DNA of 64,000 bases, taken from the NCBI GenBank assembly GCA_932521035.1, contig OW051494.1:9224001-9288000 (forward strand), written 5' to 3'. Below the pieces are notes generated by a model. It saw only the letters and a list, made by a program, of their open reading frames with translations. It had not been told where the DNA came from and made no database searches. Below are positions 22,849 to 33,956 of this stretch, piece after piece; position 1 is the stretch's first letter; every line of letters begins with the position of its first letter. Made by a program: the position numbers and the translations under genes. Source of the stretch: Oscheius dolichura (taxonomy: Eukaryota > Nematoda > Chromadorea > Rhabditida > Rhabditidae).

Positions 22849-23430
22849 TGCAATGAAATTCTTCATCTACCTTATATATATTTGGCAATACTGACTTCCT
22901 GTCAAGGCTTAATTTTGTCGGTCAAAAGGTGAAGCGAATGGTAAAACTCCTTCATTTTGACCGTTTTCTTACAACCCGCTTTCATTCTGTTTGGCTCAAA
23001 GGGACCGGGCGGCTGGCTACTGCCACTTCTGTTAATGGCATATCGCGGGTGAGGACACTTCTTGGCGGGAGCTACCACTTTTTTTGGCAGGTTCTGCCAC
23101 TTTATTGGGGGAGCTGCCACTTTTTTTGGCGGGTTCTGCCGCTTTTTTGGCCGGAGACCAATGTGATTTGGTCTAAAAGTTATTCAACCCCGCGGATGCT
23201 AGCCGGGTGAGGGACCCGCTTCGGAAAAGAATCAGCCCGCTTTCATTTTGTTTAGTTGTCAGGAACCGATGGTGTCTGCGACTTCTGTTGGGGGAACGTC
23301 GTATGAGGCGCTATTTTTGGCGCGAGCTGCCATTTTTGGCGTTAGCAGCAGTTGCCCTCCCTCCCTCCCCCTGTCCTGGAAGAAAAATTTCGGGCGCGGA
23401 ATTTAGCTGTGGATTGACGCGCAAATATTA
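22849..23430. other. No gene; short imperfect tandem repeat
   Basis: 23055-23155 repeats a unit of about 25-30 bp containing CTGCCACTTTTTTTGG. Open frames here are repeat read-through. Confidence 0.45.
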
Positions 23431-24432
23431 GGGCGCGCATAAAGTAATGTCGTTTTGCATTTTTCTCCGCAACCAGTGGACCATTTTGGTTGATCTTTTT
23501 TTAGAAGTTAGCGCCCGGCCTGAAAAAAATGCCATCTACTTTTTAGAGCTCGAAAATTGGTGGAAGAGATAAAAAATTACGATTGAAAATTTCGATTTTG
23601 ACAACTTCGCACGATTGCAGCTTACTGAGACCGTTTCAGAGAAAACTTTCAATAGTGAAAAAATTCAGTGAATTTTTCTGCACATTTTGCTACTAAAAAC
23701 AACCAACTTTGAAGATCAAAATAAACACCCAATTTCAAGTTTTTTGAAAGCAAATTAAAAAATTGATCCTCCTCTGTGGGGCTCTTATTCGCTCTAGAAA
23801 GGCGAAATGTCTCTTCAAAACGATGGAAAAGTGATTATTATACGTAAAACTGACCATACAATCAGAAAAAGCCATTTCCAGTCACGTAGGTACGAGTTCT
23901 GAGCGACTCGAGTTCGTTGAACAGGCGGAGCAGCCGAAATGGAAAATTGTGAACTTCACCCAAATCAGGAGATTTCAACTTTAAAAGGTAGAAAAGCGTG
24001 TATTTATGCATAAAACATCAAAAGAAACCGGAACCAAAAGAAAAAAAAAGCAAAAATGTTTTGTCTCGGGGTGGATTTGAACCCTTGACGGGTTTTGCAA
24101 AAACCCACTGAGCCATAGTGTTCTTTTCATTTTTCTCTTTATTTTGATCTTCAAAGTTGGTTGTTTTTAGCAGCAAAATGTGCAGAAAAATTCACTGAAT
24201 TTTTTCACTATTGAAAGTTTTTTCTGAAACGGTCTCAGTAAGCTGCAATCGTGCGAAGTTGTCAAAATCGAAATTTTCAATCGTAATTTTTTATCTCTTC
24301 CACCAATTTTCGAGCTCTAAAAAGTAGATGGCATTTTTTTCAGGCCGGGCGCTAACTTCTAAAAAAAGATCAACCAAAATGGTCCACTGGTTGCGGAGAA
24401 AAATGCGAAACGACATTACTTTATGCGCGCCC
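23431..24432. mobile_element. Long-arm foldback element with TA target duplication
   Basis: Two arms of about 290 bp (23431-23728 and 24143-24432) are nearly exact inverted copies. The outer ends are GGGCGCGCATAAAGTAATGT and its complement. Immediate flanks are TA on both sides, as expected for Tc1/mariner-type insertion. The loop (23729-24142) holds a tRNA-like sequence and no transposase, so the element is non-autonomous. Confidence 0.8.
24066..24125 (-). repeat. tRNA-like sequence inside the foldback loop
   Basis: Minus strand: TGGCTCAGTGGG (A box) and AGGGTTCAAATCC (B box) about 30 bases apart. No closed acceptor stem is seen. It is likely a tRNA-derived SINE head captured by, or inserted into, the element. 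Confidence 0.5.
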
Positions 24433-24459
24433 TACAATAGGCCTGTACTTCCGGGAGGG

Positions 24460-24690
24460 TAGATCCGGATCGGATTCGGATCGGATTGATCCATTGATCA
24501 GATCCGATCCGGTTCTACCCTTCTTTTTCGATCCGAAATTATCCGGATTTCGGATCGGATTGATCCGGTTCCGATCCGGAAAACGGATCACGGTTTTTGA
24601 TCCGTGGTCCGTTTTCTGGTACACTCGATCCGATCTGAATCCGACCCGCATTGAAAATGGCTGATCCGCCCATCCCTGTTCCGCAGTGCC
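24460..24690. repeat. Palindromic GGATC-rich repeat
   Basis: Many GATCCGGAT/CGGATCGGAT words in both orientations over about 230 bp produce a self-complementary block. It is likely another small foldback element. The rest of 24691-24999 shows nothing recognisable. Confidence 0.55.
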
Positions 24691-24999
24691 CTCCCCTGCC
24701 GGGAGGCTCTCGGAAGCTTCATTGGATAAGGGCACTGAAAAAGATAGGGGAGAGTATGGGGGACGTCGCGGGATTGTAAAGGGAGGGAAATGTCGTCAGG
24801 AAGGTGGGGTTAGGGCAGGAAAGCTAGGTCGAGACAAATGTCTCTGAAACCCGTGAAAAAGCAAGGCATAAGGAATGTCGAACGGAAGAAACGTCGCGGA
24901 GCGAGCGACGTACGGGAGAAGCCGTTTATATGTCATGCAACTTGGATGTAGAAGAGCGAGAAGCGACAGTGGTACAACCAGAGGGAGGGGAGTACATTT

Positions 25000-25963
25000 C
25001 TAGCAAACGAGAATTGTGCTCTTGAAATCATTCCCGCGAAGGAGTGGGACGTGTTGCGGCAGGAGATCATCAGGAATACAGATTGCATTTGTTGTGTCTC
25101 GGGTCTTCTTAGACCAATCGTACCCCCGCGAATGCCGGCTGGTAAAAAGGAATAATTCTACGTTCTGTGGAATATTTCCCATATGGTAATCGTCAGCGAA
25201 TAAACATCAGAGGCAGGACTACATTTTCCCGTTGCCAATACTTCCGGCGCCATGTAAAACAATGTACCAGCCCTGAAAAATACGAAAAACTTAAAGATTT
25301 ATAAAATAATCCAATCTCACCCCGCAGTTGTAGTGGAATCCGAATATTTGGCAACTCCAAAATCGGCCAATTTCAGAATATTTCCAGCCACCAGGATACT
25401 GTAGTCAAATAAATTTATAAAACGGTCTCTATCCTACTTTGCCGGCTTAATATCCCTGTGCAGTATTTTATTGTCATGGAGATATTGGAGGCCTTCTCCA
25501 ATTTGAACAATCCATCGACATATTTTCAATAAATCGTAGGATTTCTCGAGGTTGAAGATAACTGAATTGCACTTAATTAGAATATAAAAGAATCCAAACC
25601 AGTTTTAAGGCTTCCTTCTTCAAAATATTCCATCACATAACCCAAATATCGTGATTTATCTACTCCATCCCAGAGAATTCCATATATTTCGACTAAGTTT
25701 TTATGTTTATGCTGGAATATTGGCAGAGAAGTTGCTAATTTTAATTAAGTTTACCTTGAGAAGGATATCAACCTCCTTTTTGTAATTTTCAAGAGGGTGG
25801 TCACTTGACCAGTTAAACTTCTTGACTGCAATTTCCGTTTCATTATCGTTTCGTCGTGGAAGTAGTCGAAAACTCTTAATTTTTCCTTTGAAAACCGTTC
25901 CTCCGGTGCCTCGGTCAATTTGTGTCAATTGAGTGAATTCCTGTTCGGTATAAAAGGGAATTT
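25000..25963 (-). pseudogene. Protein kinase (tyrosine-kinase-like type), frameshifted near its end
   Basis: The minus strand gives, over five exons, FTQLTQIDRGTGGTVFKGKI (glycine loop), IAVKKF (catalytic Lys), KEVDILLK (alpha C Glu), HKHKNLVEIYGILWDG, LHDNKILHRDIKPAK (catalytic loop), LKLADFGVAKYS (DFG) and YMAPEVLATGKCSPASDVYS (APE and F-helix Asp), then ITIWEIF. TAG at 25158-25160 ends this frame. The next frame continues with loosely kinase-like residues to a stop at 25000. The HRDIKPAK has Lys for the usual Asn, which would damage metal binding if the exon edge is right. Gly loop, VAIK-Lys and DFG are kept. Confidence 0.7.
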
Positions 25964-26289
25964 CTGGAAATATGGAATTTTAAATTCTAAAAATGTTTAC
26001 CGGACATTATTGTTCTTTTTTTAAAAAAGACAGCGAAAGTCGATAGGAAGGGCCGTGAGTTGACTAGAAGGGAAAAGATAGGGAAAAGATAAGGACACAG
26101 CCGCCTCCCCATTCCTCTTTCTTTACTGATTAAAAGCGCAAAATTCTCACCAAAGTCAACAAATTGGGAGAAGTTATCCTACCCGTTTAAAAACGATAAC
26201 TCGTGTCACGCCGTCAGTCATGGAGAAACTTGAAAACGGTTTCTAGGCTAATTTTGGACGAGCTACAGAATGGTTTAGGTCTCGCTGCG

Positions 26290-27520
26290 GAAAGCTATGT
26301 TAAACTAAAACTAGAAGAGTTTCAGGCAAAATTCGGATATTTTCTAGCCTAAAATGGACATTTTTGCGTTGTCACCAGGGTGAGATGAACTTTACAAGAA
26401 TCGTCTGACCTGAAATAATTCATAGACGATATTCTTCGGATTTTTTCGTTTGCAGTCCTCTAAAACATCGAATTTTTAATCCAAGATTATAGTAGAAGTA
26501 TTCAATTTTATCTAAATCTGTCGTTTTAGAAGAGAGATCGTCCCTTATTCCAGACAAGCCAGTTAGAAAAGGCCGAAACAGATTTCTAGATTTATTTCTT
26601 GTTATTTTTTTTCCACTTTTCCTTTATTTAGAAATTTCATATCAAAGTTATTATGTTTCTTTTTTTAATATCGATTAGATACCATTGTTTTCGAAAATAA
26701 AAAAATAGACAATTTGCTCACCGCCAGAAGGAGAATTTTGGCTGTTCGAGTTTCCCCCTTTACCACAATTTTCCCCCTGGGTTTTGAGTCTGGGCAGCTC
26801 TCGGCCTTTTACAGAAACAAATTGTCGCCGGGAGCAGTGTACAAATGCAGGCGGCTGCTGCTATTCAACAAAATGTTGAAGTTCTATCAACAAAAAGTGA
26901 GTCGGACTCTTTTATAAAAGTATTTTTCCAGTTGATCAAATTTTAAAATCGATAACAAAGCAGCGAGAACGTCTAGATTCTTTGGAACTAAAACACCCAG
27001 TCAAATTCAGCTGTATTCAAAGAAAGAAGATGGCCAACTCAAAGGAGACTGTATGTTTTTTAGGAAACTAGAAGAGTTTCAGGCAAATTCGGATATTTTC
27101 TAGCCTAAAATGCACATTTTTGCGTTGTCACCAGGGTGAGGTGAACTTTACAAGAATCCGACTTGAAATAAGTCGTAGGCGATATTCTTCGGATTTTTTC
27201 GTTTGCAGTCCTCGTCTACTTTTGACCCAGGATTATTGTAGAAATATTCCATTTTATCTAGACGTTTTAGAGAAGGGATCGCCCCTTATTCCAGACAAGC
27301 CAGTTAGAAAAAGCCGAAACAGCTTTCTACATTTCTTTCTTGTTATTTTTTTTCACTTTCCTTTATAATTTAGAAATTTCATATCAAAGTTATTGAATCA
27401 ATTTGATGTTTACGAAAATAGAAAAATAGACAATTTGCTCACCGCCAGAAGGAGAATTTTGGCTGTTCGAGTTTCCCCCTTTACCACAATTTTCTTGGGT
27501 CCCTGGCAGTCGATTTAACC
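26290..27520 (+). repeat. Direct duplication of about 480 bp around the Kelch 5' exons
   Basis: 26290-26790 and 27040-27520 match over most of their length (both run from CTAGAAGAGTTTCAGGCAAA to CGAGTTTCCCCCTTTACCAC). The coiled-coil exons of the Kelch gene lie between the two copies. Confidence 0.65.
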
Positions 27521-29106
27521 TTATTCACTTATTCCAAAATTAACTAGAACTATTTCAGATCCTAATCGTTGGTGGAGTACGAGATCATGAATCTCTTTCC
27601 GAATGACCATCTGGAACAAAAGCCAAGCAAAATGGACGGAGCTGGACCTCGAGCTGCCTCACGGATTGGGATGGGGCGGCGCTGCCTATCTCAACGAAGA
27701 AATTTACATCTTCGGCGGTTGCCCAAAACCCAAATCTTTATACAAATTGGATAAAAATATGAAATGGACACAATTGGCGGATATGAACGAGGGACGCGGC
27801 TACATCTCCAATTGCTCTCTGGAAATTGATGAATTTATTTGGTTATTTGGAGGAAATAATAATTTTGGCCCGTTGAAAAGTGTCGAGCGATATGATCCAA
27901 AAAAGAACAAATGGACTCTAATGCCGTAAGTTGAGCAGTTTAAAAAAAAATATCTGCCAAAGGAGTTGGTAATTTATGGGGATACCGTATGGATGGGTAA
28001 TAATCTGCCCATTCATGAGCTTCTGGACGAGCTGAGAGTCCGGCAGCTGGACGGCAGGGCAGCTTACTGTAGGCCCTCCTCAAAACGCTCTTTCCCATTT
28101 ACAGTTTGGTACCAAAAACCTCAAACTTTAGCTTTTTTTAGCCAATGTGTTTTATTACTATGGCCAAAAGCTCAAATAGAACTTTTTATAGTTCGTTTCC
28201 AACGGCCGATTTTCGCGTTGCAGGACCTTTTGGCTGTTTCGTAAACAAAATTTTGAATTTTTCAACTCAACGAATTTGCAATTTGTTCACGAAAACGCCA
28301 AGAGGCGAAAGCCGGCCGTTGGAAACAGATTATAGAAGTCACAGAGATATTTGAAAACTGTTGGACGGTGTGGGAATTGAACACACGACCTTATTCCTTC
28401 AAGTCCGGTGCTCTACCATTGAGCTAACCGCTCGCCTTTCCGCCAATAGGTCCTGCGACGACCCAAGATCCTGAGATACCCGTTAGAATGGAGCTATAGG
28501 AAGTTCAAAGGGCCTAAAATAAGATTTACCAGCTCTGGTTCATTGGACAGCTCCATCCCACGCTACAGTATCCCCGTTAATAAAATCCATTTTAGACAAA
28601 TGAAATACGTTCGAACTTTTGGTGCTGCCGCTGTCTGGAATGGGAAAGTAATCATTTGTGGCGGCCGTGGGTGCTCCAAGGTGATCCTGTCCAGTGTGGA
28701 ATGTTTTGATCCTCAACTTGGCCTGTGGTCCGAATGGGAAAAGCTGCCGTCTCCACGAAGTGGCCATTCTCTCGTTTCTTATCAGAATAGACTGGTTTTA
28801 ATGGGAGGCTATATAGAAGATCTACAGGCTGCTGACTCCGTTCTGGAATTGGTTCGTCCTACACGAAAGGAAAATTGGAAAAAGACGTCCACAATGAAAT
28901 TAGCTGCTGTCGGCTTCCCGGGAATTGTTTTGGACTATGAAATCTTTGCTATTGGAGGACTTTATAATGGTCGAGACGATCTTAACCGAGTTGAAATATA
29001 TGATGGAAATCAGTGGCGGAATGGACCGCGCCTCCCTTATGAAGCTAGAAATATGCCCGCTTTTATTATTCCTCAACATTATGCTGATCTTCTTTGCAAA
29101 GAATAA
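26845..29106 (+). CDS. Kelch-repeat protein with N-terminal coiled coil
   Basis: Exon 26845-26896 (MQAAAAIQQNVEVLSTK) and exon 26932-27050 (IDQILKSITKQRERLDSLEL and on to NSKET) join in phase and form a coiled coil resembling the MAMQAIAIEKQLEIDRL exon found elsewhere. The Kelch part has an exon ending at 27930 (IYIFGG, IWLFGG) and an exon from 28593 to 29106 (VIICGG, LVLMGG, IFAIGG). Repeat insertions swell the intron between them to about 660 bp. The first Kelch exon needs a one-base shift near 27600 to join ILIVGGVRDHESLS to MTIWNKSQAKW, and the link from 27050 to the Kelch exon is unresolved. This is the most divergent of the four Kelch loci. Confidence 0.55.
28187..28334. mobile_element. 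Short foldback MITE in a Kelch intron
   Basis: Ends TATAGTTCGTTTCCAACGGCC and the inverted GGCCGTTGGAAAC...TATA give a near-palindrome of about 150 bp. A related copy is at 29378-29541. Confidence 0.65.
28365..28445 (-). tRNA. tRNA-like pseudogene
   Basis: Minus strand shows a good D arm (GCTCAATGGTAGAGC), an anticodon-loop-like CTTGAAG and a T arm (GTGTGTTCAATTCCCAC). The anticodon stem and acceptor stem do not pair, so it is most likely a pseudogene or SINE head, inserted in the same Kelch intron as the MITE. Confidence 0.4.
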
Positions 29107-29377
29107 TGAAACAATAAATTGTTCGATGGAAAACTTCTCTTTTTTTACAGACTAAATTACTTGTTGTAGTCTTTCTCGACCTCCTCCCTCATTATAAGAA
29201 AATAATTAGTTGCCCGTACTTGGTGTCTTCCTTCTCTTCTTGACCAAAATCTCTTAAAGGGGCTCATTTTCACTCACAGTATGGGCTCATTTTAATCTGC
29301 AGCATCCGGATTAAAACAGGTCAAAAAATAGCTGAAAGCGGCCGCTCCCGGGGATTAAAAGTGGAAAATAACGAAAA

Positions 29378-29541
29378 TATAGTCCATTTCCAACGGCCGG
29401 TTTCCGCGTTCCGGGACCTTTCGCTGTTTTGTAAAGAAATTTTTGAATTTTTCAACTTCCTCCCGGAAAATCGGGCAATTTGTTCACGAAAACGTCAAAA
29501 GGTCCTGATATTCGAAAACCGGCCGTTGGAAATGGACTATA
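29378..29541. mobile_element. Short foldback MITE, second copy
   Basis: TATAGTCCATTTCCAACGG at the left is exactly inverted at the right end. The loop contains CAATTTGTTCACGAAAACG as in the copy at 28187. 29107-29377 and 29542-29870 show no supported gene. Confidence 0.7.
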
Positions 29542-29875
29542 AAAAGCAAAAATGACGGGGATGCAACAATATTTCGCGGAAATCCTAGGTTTCCGTGAGA
29601 AATTGGTAGCTTTCCGGATTTCTGATCCTTGCCTATTTTTCTCCCTCCCCCGGCTGGCGTTCAAATATGTTTACCACTCGGGCCAGCTGTGTGTATCGGT
29701 GGAATTGGGAGCGAAAGAACATGCTGACGAGGCCCAGCTGGCCTCAAAAACACATCAGGGGCTTTCCCAACAGTTATTTACATTCACGTGATCTTTGTCC
29801 CAGAGGAAAGTCTGGTAAACACCGGAGAGAACACGAAAAAATCGAGAGAGAGCTGAGAAAACTAACACGCAAGGG

Positions 29876-29883
29876 TATAAAAA
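29876..29883 (+). promoter_or_regulatory. Possible TATA box
   Basis: TATAAAAA 77 bases before the start codon at 29961, the only such match close upstream of this small gene. Confidence 0.4.
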
Positions 29884-29960
29884 GAAGATGGACGGCCAGT
29901 AAACAGTCCTCTACGCGGTTACTACTAAATTTGCCAATTTTATTCTTTAAAAATAGAAAA

Positions 29961-30912
29961 ATGGCTGATAATAATGATGTAAGTGGCCTTTTCCTTTGCT
30001 TTAATCTTCCAAAAAATATTAATCTTCCTCTTTTTTAGAAAGGAGTGATGGAAAAGTGCAAAGAAATGGCTTGCAATGCCAAGGATTCAGTCAAGGAAGG
30101 ATTCAATAAGTGAGTTTTCCAAGCGTTGACACAAAAATTATAATCTTGTTTCTAGGCGAATATAAAAGATTCCCAAGACAAAGAAGTTTTGTTGAAGGGA
30201 CAGAATTTTTTTCTGATCAAAGTTATCTATTTTAAAAATTACAAAAAAGCAAAATAAGCGAGAAAAATTCATCGAAAGTTTTAAATTTGTTCAGTGAATT
30301 TTTCCCGACGCGCCTCCAAGCTACGGTTGGCTGCCTTGAACAAAATTTCAAATTGGGCGGGAAAATGAGAATAAACGTATTTTGACTGTTTTTATGCATT
30401 TTTTACATCAAATTTCTTGTATTTTTTGTTGCAGTGAATGAATACGTCAAGTAGAAGAGAAAACAACAAAAATCGGTAAAAAACGAAGCCTCAGTGCTAA
30501 TTTGCGAATTTGCAGTTTTGGTGCGTCCGTTGTTTACAACGTTGCTTGGAGGCGCGTCGGAAAACGCTTGTGCTGTCCCTTTGAAGGCTCACCAGCTCTG
30601 AAAAATGGCAAAAATCTTATGAATTCGAATTGAAAACAGTAGTATAACGCATTTTTGTCCTGTAGAAACCACAAATAAACCTCAGCTGATCAATTTTTTC
30701 ACCTCGCATCAAAAATATTCCAGTCTTGTCGGAAATGAGCCCGAGAAACAGGAAGACGACAAATTCCGCGGCCCAAAAATGATGGACAAGGGCTACTGGG
30801 ACGACAAGGTAGGAGCATTTATCCCGAGGACATTTTCTTTACTTACCGGCTGAAATTTCAGGGAATGTACTACCAGGGCCCGGGCCAGGATCAGCACCTT
30901 CATCCGGGATAA
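29961..30912 (+). CDS. Small hydrophilic protein, function unknown
   Basis: Four exons (29961-29978, 30039-30109, 30724-30808, 30862-30912) join in phase into about 75 residues: MADNNDKGVMEKCKEMACNA, an amphipathic KDSVKEGF helix, an acidic and Lys-rich middle, and a Tyr/Gly/Gln/His C-terminus (YYQGPGQDQHLHPG). All splice sites are consensus and AATAAA follows at 30995. The sequence resembles short hydrophilic, LEA-like stress proteins in composition only; I do not recognise the family. Intron 2 (614 bp) carries a foldback repeat. There is no signal peptide or membrane segment. Confidence 0.65.
30290..30565. repeat. Inverted repeat in the intron of the small-protein gene
   Basis: CCGACGCGCCTCCAAGC near 30306 is inverted as GCTTGGAGGCGCGTCGG near 30545. 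Arms are short (about 20 bp) and the loop is AT-rich. Likely a small MITE. Confidence 0.55.
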
Positions 30913-30994
30913 TTTGATATTCAGGATTTCTTCAATTTTTTAAACTGTAATTATTTTCCTATGTTTCCTTGTACCATAATTGACTACGCTTTAG

Positions 30995-31000
30995 AATAAA
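30995..31000 (+). terminator. Polyadenylation signal of the small-protein gene
   Basis: AATAAA about 80 bases after the stop codon. Confidence 0.5.
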
Positions 31001-32098
31001 GTGTTCTCTTTTTCCTGGAGAAAAAATAACAATTTCCGTGGAGGAGCCAGAGGAGAAAGCGAAACAATTGACGTTCTTTTTCCCCAAACCAGCAGGAAAA
31101 CAACCAACAAAGCAGCGAGGCAGACAGAGAGGGAGAAATTGCTCAGCTGTGAACGAATATTATGTTTCGGAGTGGGGTTAAAGTATAAAACTGACATTTT
31201 TAGCCGTTATAACGCTTCTTTTTGGAATTCTTGCAGCCAAATTTATGATTTTTAGCGCTTTGAGCATTTGTTTTTATGTAATTTCTATGAAATTCGAGTA
31301 ATTTATTAACGACAAATGATATGATTTTATAACAATTATAAGAAAATCTGGCTTTTCCAAGTGTCTCACACCAAATAAACAATAAATTCGGTTAAATTTA
31401 CTTTTGACTCTCTTTGAGCATTTGTTTTCTCTCTTTGAGCATTTGTTACAATAAATTCGGTTAAATTTACTTTTGACTCATTTTATTTCATCCATTTAAA
31501 TTGTAACGAATCATAGAAAACCTATTTTCAGTCTCCCTGTATCGGATTTGGTTTGGTGTGGTTTGACTTTACACCGGGGTAGTGCTAGCTCCCGGAAGGT
31601 AACTTTGACGCGCACATCTTTTTAGTGAAGGTTTCGTGAAAATCTTTTTTGACCATCGTGTAGAGGGTGGTCGAATACCCCGGAAGCGAAATTTTCGAGG
31701 AAGTAGCAAATAAAATAAAAGCAGGGCGAGCAAAACAAATTTCGGAAAATGTCCGGCGGGTTTTTTTGGTGTATTGCTAAGAGGCGCCGTCTAATCCAGA
31801 GGTCAAGGGTTCGACCCCCACCCCGGTCAAAAGGTTTTTGCTTTTCTGTTGAGTGCTCCTGAACACTTCTAAAGTGTTTTTAAAGAAGTTTTCCCGATCG
31901 TGGTGGGACCCCGTGCCGAAGGTCGAGGGTTCGGTTCCTCCTTTGGGTCATTTTTGTTCATTTTCTCTATTTATCGTTTTTGTTTTTTTTTCCTGGTTAA
32001 ACCACACTTTTTGTCGCAAACAATATTCACTCAAAAAATCTCTTTTTGTCAGGAAATGCTCACTTAAAATTCGTAAACGAATTAACAAAAAGAGGAAA
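31001..32098. other. Gene-free stretch with short repeats and tRNA-like pieces
   Basis: 31382-31480 holds two copies of a block with CTCTTTGAGCATTTGTT and TTCGGTTAAATTTACTTTTG. 31765-31835 (plus) and 31915-31950 carry T-arm-like phrases (AGGGTTCGACCCC, GGGTTCGGTTCC). No coding exon is supported. Confidence 0.5.
31765..31835 (+). repeat. tRNA-derived sequence
   Basis: GGTCAAGGGTTCGACCCCCA is a strong T arm with B box. Upstream, TGCTAAGAGGCG could be a worn A box. The stems do not close. Confidence 0.4.
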
Positions 32099-33389
32099 AT
32101 CACTATCTTAAAAAGAGAAACTCAAAAGTAGGAGCGTGGTTTGACAGGAATGTACAAAAAGGGGACAATACTGGGACAGGAGCCGAACCACGGCAACTTT
32201 TTCCAAAACATTTGGCTCAAACCACCGCGACTGTAACATACTTTACTACATACCGTAACCATATTATACCACGACTGAAAAGAAAGAGCCCCCTTCTCTT
32301 CCTCCCGTCCCCTCTACCTCTTCTCTCCTCCTAACTATTCGTACCCAAGTGTCAGGTACGAATACGGTTGTCAAGGGCCGGGCCCGGATTTAGGCCAAAA
32401 TCAAAAAAGAAACCAAGCGAAACAGTTTGGCGTACTAAAACTTCGTAAAATGAACTAATTCTTACTGTTTGTTCTTACGATACTGTTTGTTCTGAGGGGT
32501 GAAACCATCCTCTGAAAACTACAACCCTCTTTATACCGATTACCGAAAAAAACCCGTCCTTCTTTAATCTTTCCCTCCCATAGAATCCCTCCTACCATCT
32601 CTAGTTGGTTCCCAAAGGCGTACTTTTTAAAATTACACCAGTAAGAAGACAAGTAAGTCTTTGAGAGCCAATAAGAGCAAGTTTAGGAGAATCTACCAGA
32701 AAGCAAGACTGTAGAAGCAAAAGCAAGAGCCCCACCTAGGGAAGAGTGAGGGATGCGTATAACAGTAAAAAACTATGAGGAACGTCTTAGAAATAACTCT
32801 ACTAGCCAAAAATCCCTTTTGGGGACAAATGGCCGGGCGTTGTGACAAATGGCCGCGGCCATTCGTACTCGGAGTCGGCCGGGCCGGGCCTGGGGGCCGT
32901 TTTGGGCCATGCATGGAGTTGTGGACGGGAGAGAAGGGGTCGGTAACTTTCGTTCCCAAGCGCCGGGTTATCCTTGGCTACGAATGGTTACCCTCGCGCA
33001 AAAATGACTGGATTTTGTAAGAATTAGTTCATTTTACGAAGTTTTAGTACGCCAAACTGTTTCGCTTGGTTTCTTTTTTGATTTTGGCCTAAATCCGGGC
33101 CCGGCCCTTGACAACCGTATTCGTACCTGACACTTGGGTACGAATAGTTAGGAGGAGAGAAGAGGTAGAGGGGACGGGAGGAAGAGAAGGGGGCTCTTTC
33201 TTTTCAGTCGTGGTATAATATGGTTACAGTATGTTACAGTAGTAAAGTATGTTATAGTCGCGGTAGTTTGAGCCAAATGTGTTGGAAAAAGTTGCCGTGG
33301 TTCGGCTCCTGTCCCAGTATTGTCCCCTTTTTGTACATTCCTGTCAAACCACGCTCCTACTTTTGAGTTTCTCCTTTTAAGATAGTGAT
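32099..33389. mobile_element. Large foldback element with arms of about 370 bp
   Basis: 32099-32468 and 33015-33389 are inverted copies with few differences; outer ends ATCACTATCTT and AAGATAGTGAT. The unique centre (about 32470-33010) is partly GC-rich and contains no recognisable transposase. Frames of 60-90 codons here come from the arms or centre and lack motifs. Target duplication not clear. Confidence 0.8.
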
Positions 33390-33454
33390 ATTTCTCGTGT
33401 TTTCAACATTTTCCCATCAGTTCCTCTTCAAGTTTTCAATTTTCAGCTCACAAA

Positions 33455-33956
33455 ATGAGCCATATGACAGCTGCTGAGATGGAGAAGAAGTTTGAAGGAG
33501 TGGAGAGGCGATTTTCCGATAGTAAGGAGCTTGAAAGGATCGAGGTAAGTCGTTTTTCATTTGTAAAAGCTCCTCTTTTTAACCTCCACATCAGAAAATA
33601 ATCAACATTCTTTAGAAAATTCTAATAAATCGACTAAAATCCGAGGGATGGGTGGAGAAAATGGAAAAAATGGCCAGAGACGAAATTAAACGGCAGGTAG
33701 GAGCGTTTTCGTTCATTTTTTTCAATTTTTCTAACGAATAACTGAGCTACAAGACTATTTTGGTTTCTAGTAATTTTGCTACTTCCATTTTTCAAGTTCC
33801 TTAGAAAACGGCGGGAATAGAAGTCATTCTAATGTTGAGAATATCGTAATTCCTATGTGAAAAAGAGAAACTCAAATTTTTAGGGACACGGCGAAGACAG
33901 AAGTCGACGAACTGATTAAGAAATGGATTCAAGAAGATACGGGCATCGAAGTTTGA
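33455..33956 (+). CDS. ENY2-like subunit of SAGA/TREX-2 (transcription and mRNA export)
   Basis: Exons 33455-33544 and 33616-33696 give MSHMTAAEMEKKFEGVERRF, then ERIEKILINRLKSEGWVEKM and MARDEIKRQ, which match the ENY2/Sus1 fold (helices around L-x-x-x-L-x-E-x-GW). ENY2 is about 100 residues and works in the SAGA deubiquitinase module and in TREX-2 at nuclear pores. The third exon (33884-33956) should give DTAKTEVDELIKKWIQED, but the annotated splice phase is off by two bases, so either a non-standard donor is used or a two-base deletion has broken the gene. A TTTCAG 8-9 bases upstream of the start codon fits a trans-splice acceptor. It sits between two repeat blocks. Confidence 0.65.

Noticed and set aside
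1-26000. A changed genetic code to explain in-frame stops
   Set aside because: TAA, TAG and TGA all appear among the lesions, one-base shifts occur too, and the UNC-79 exons need no reassignment.
28365-28445. A functional tRNA gene
   Set aside because: D and T arms look good, but anticodon and acceptor stems do not pair, and it lies in a repeat-filled intron.
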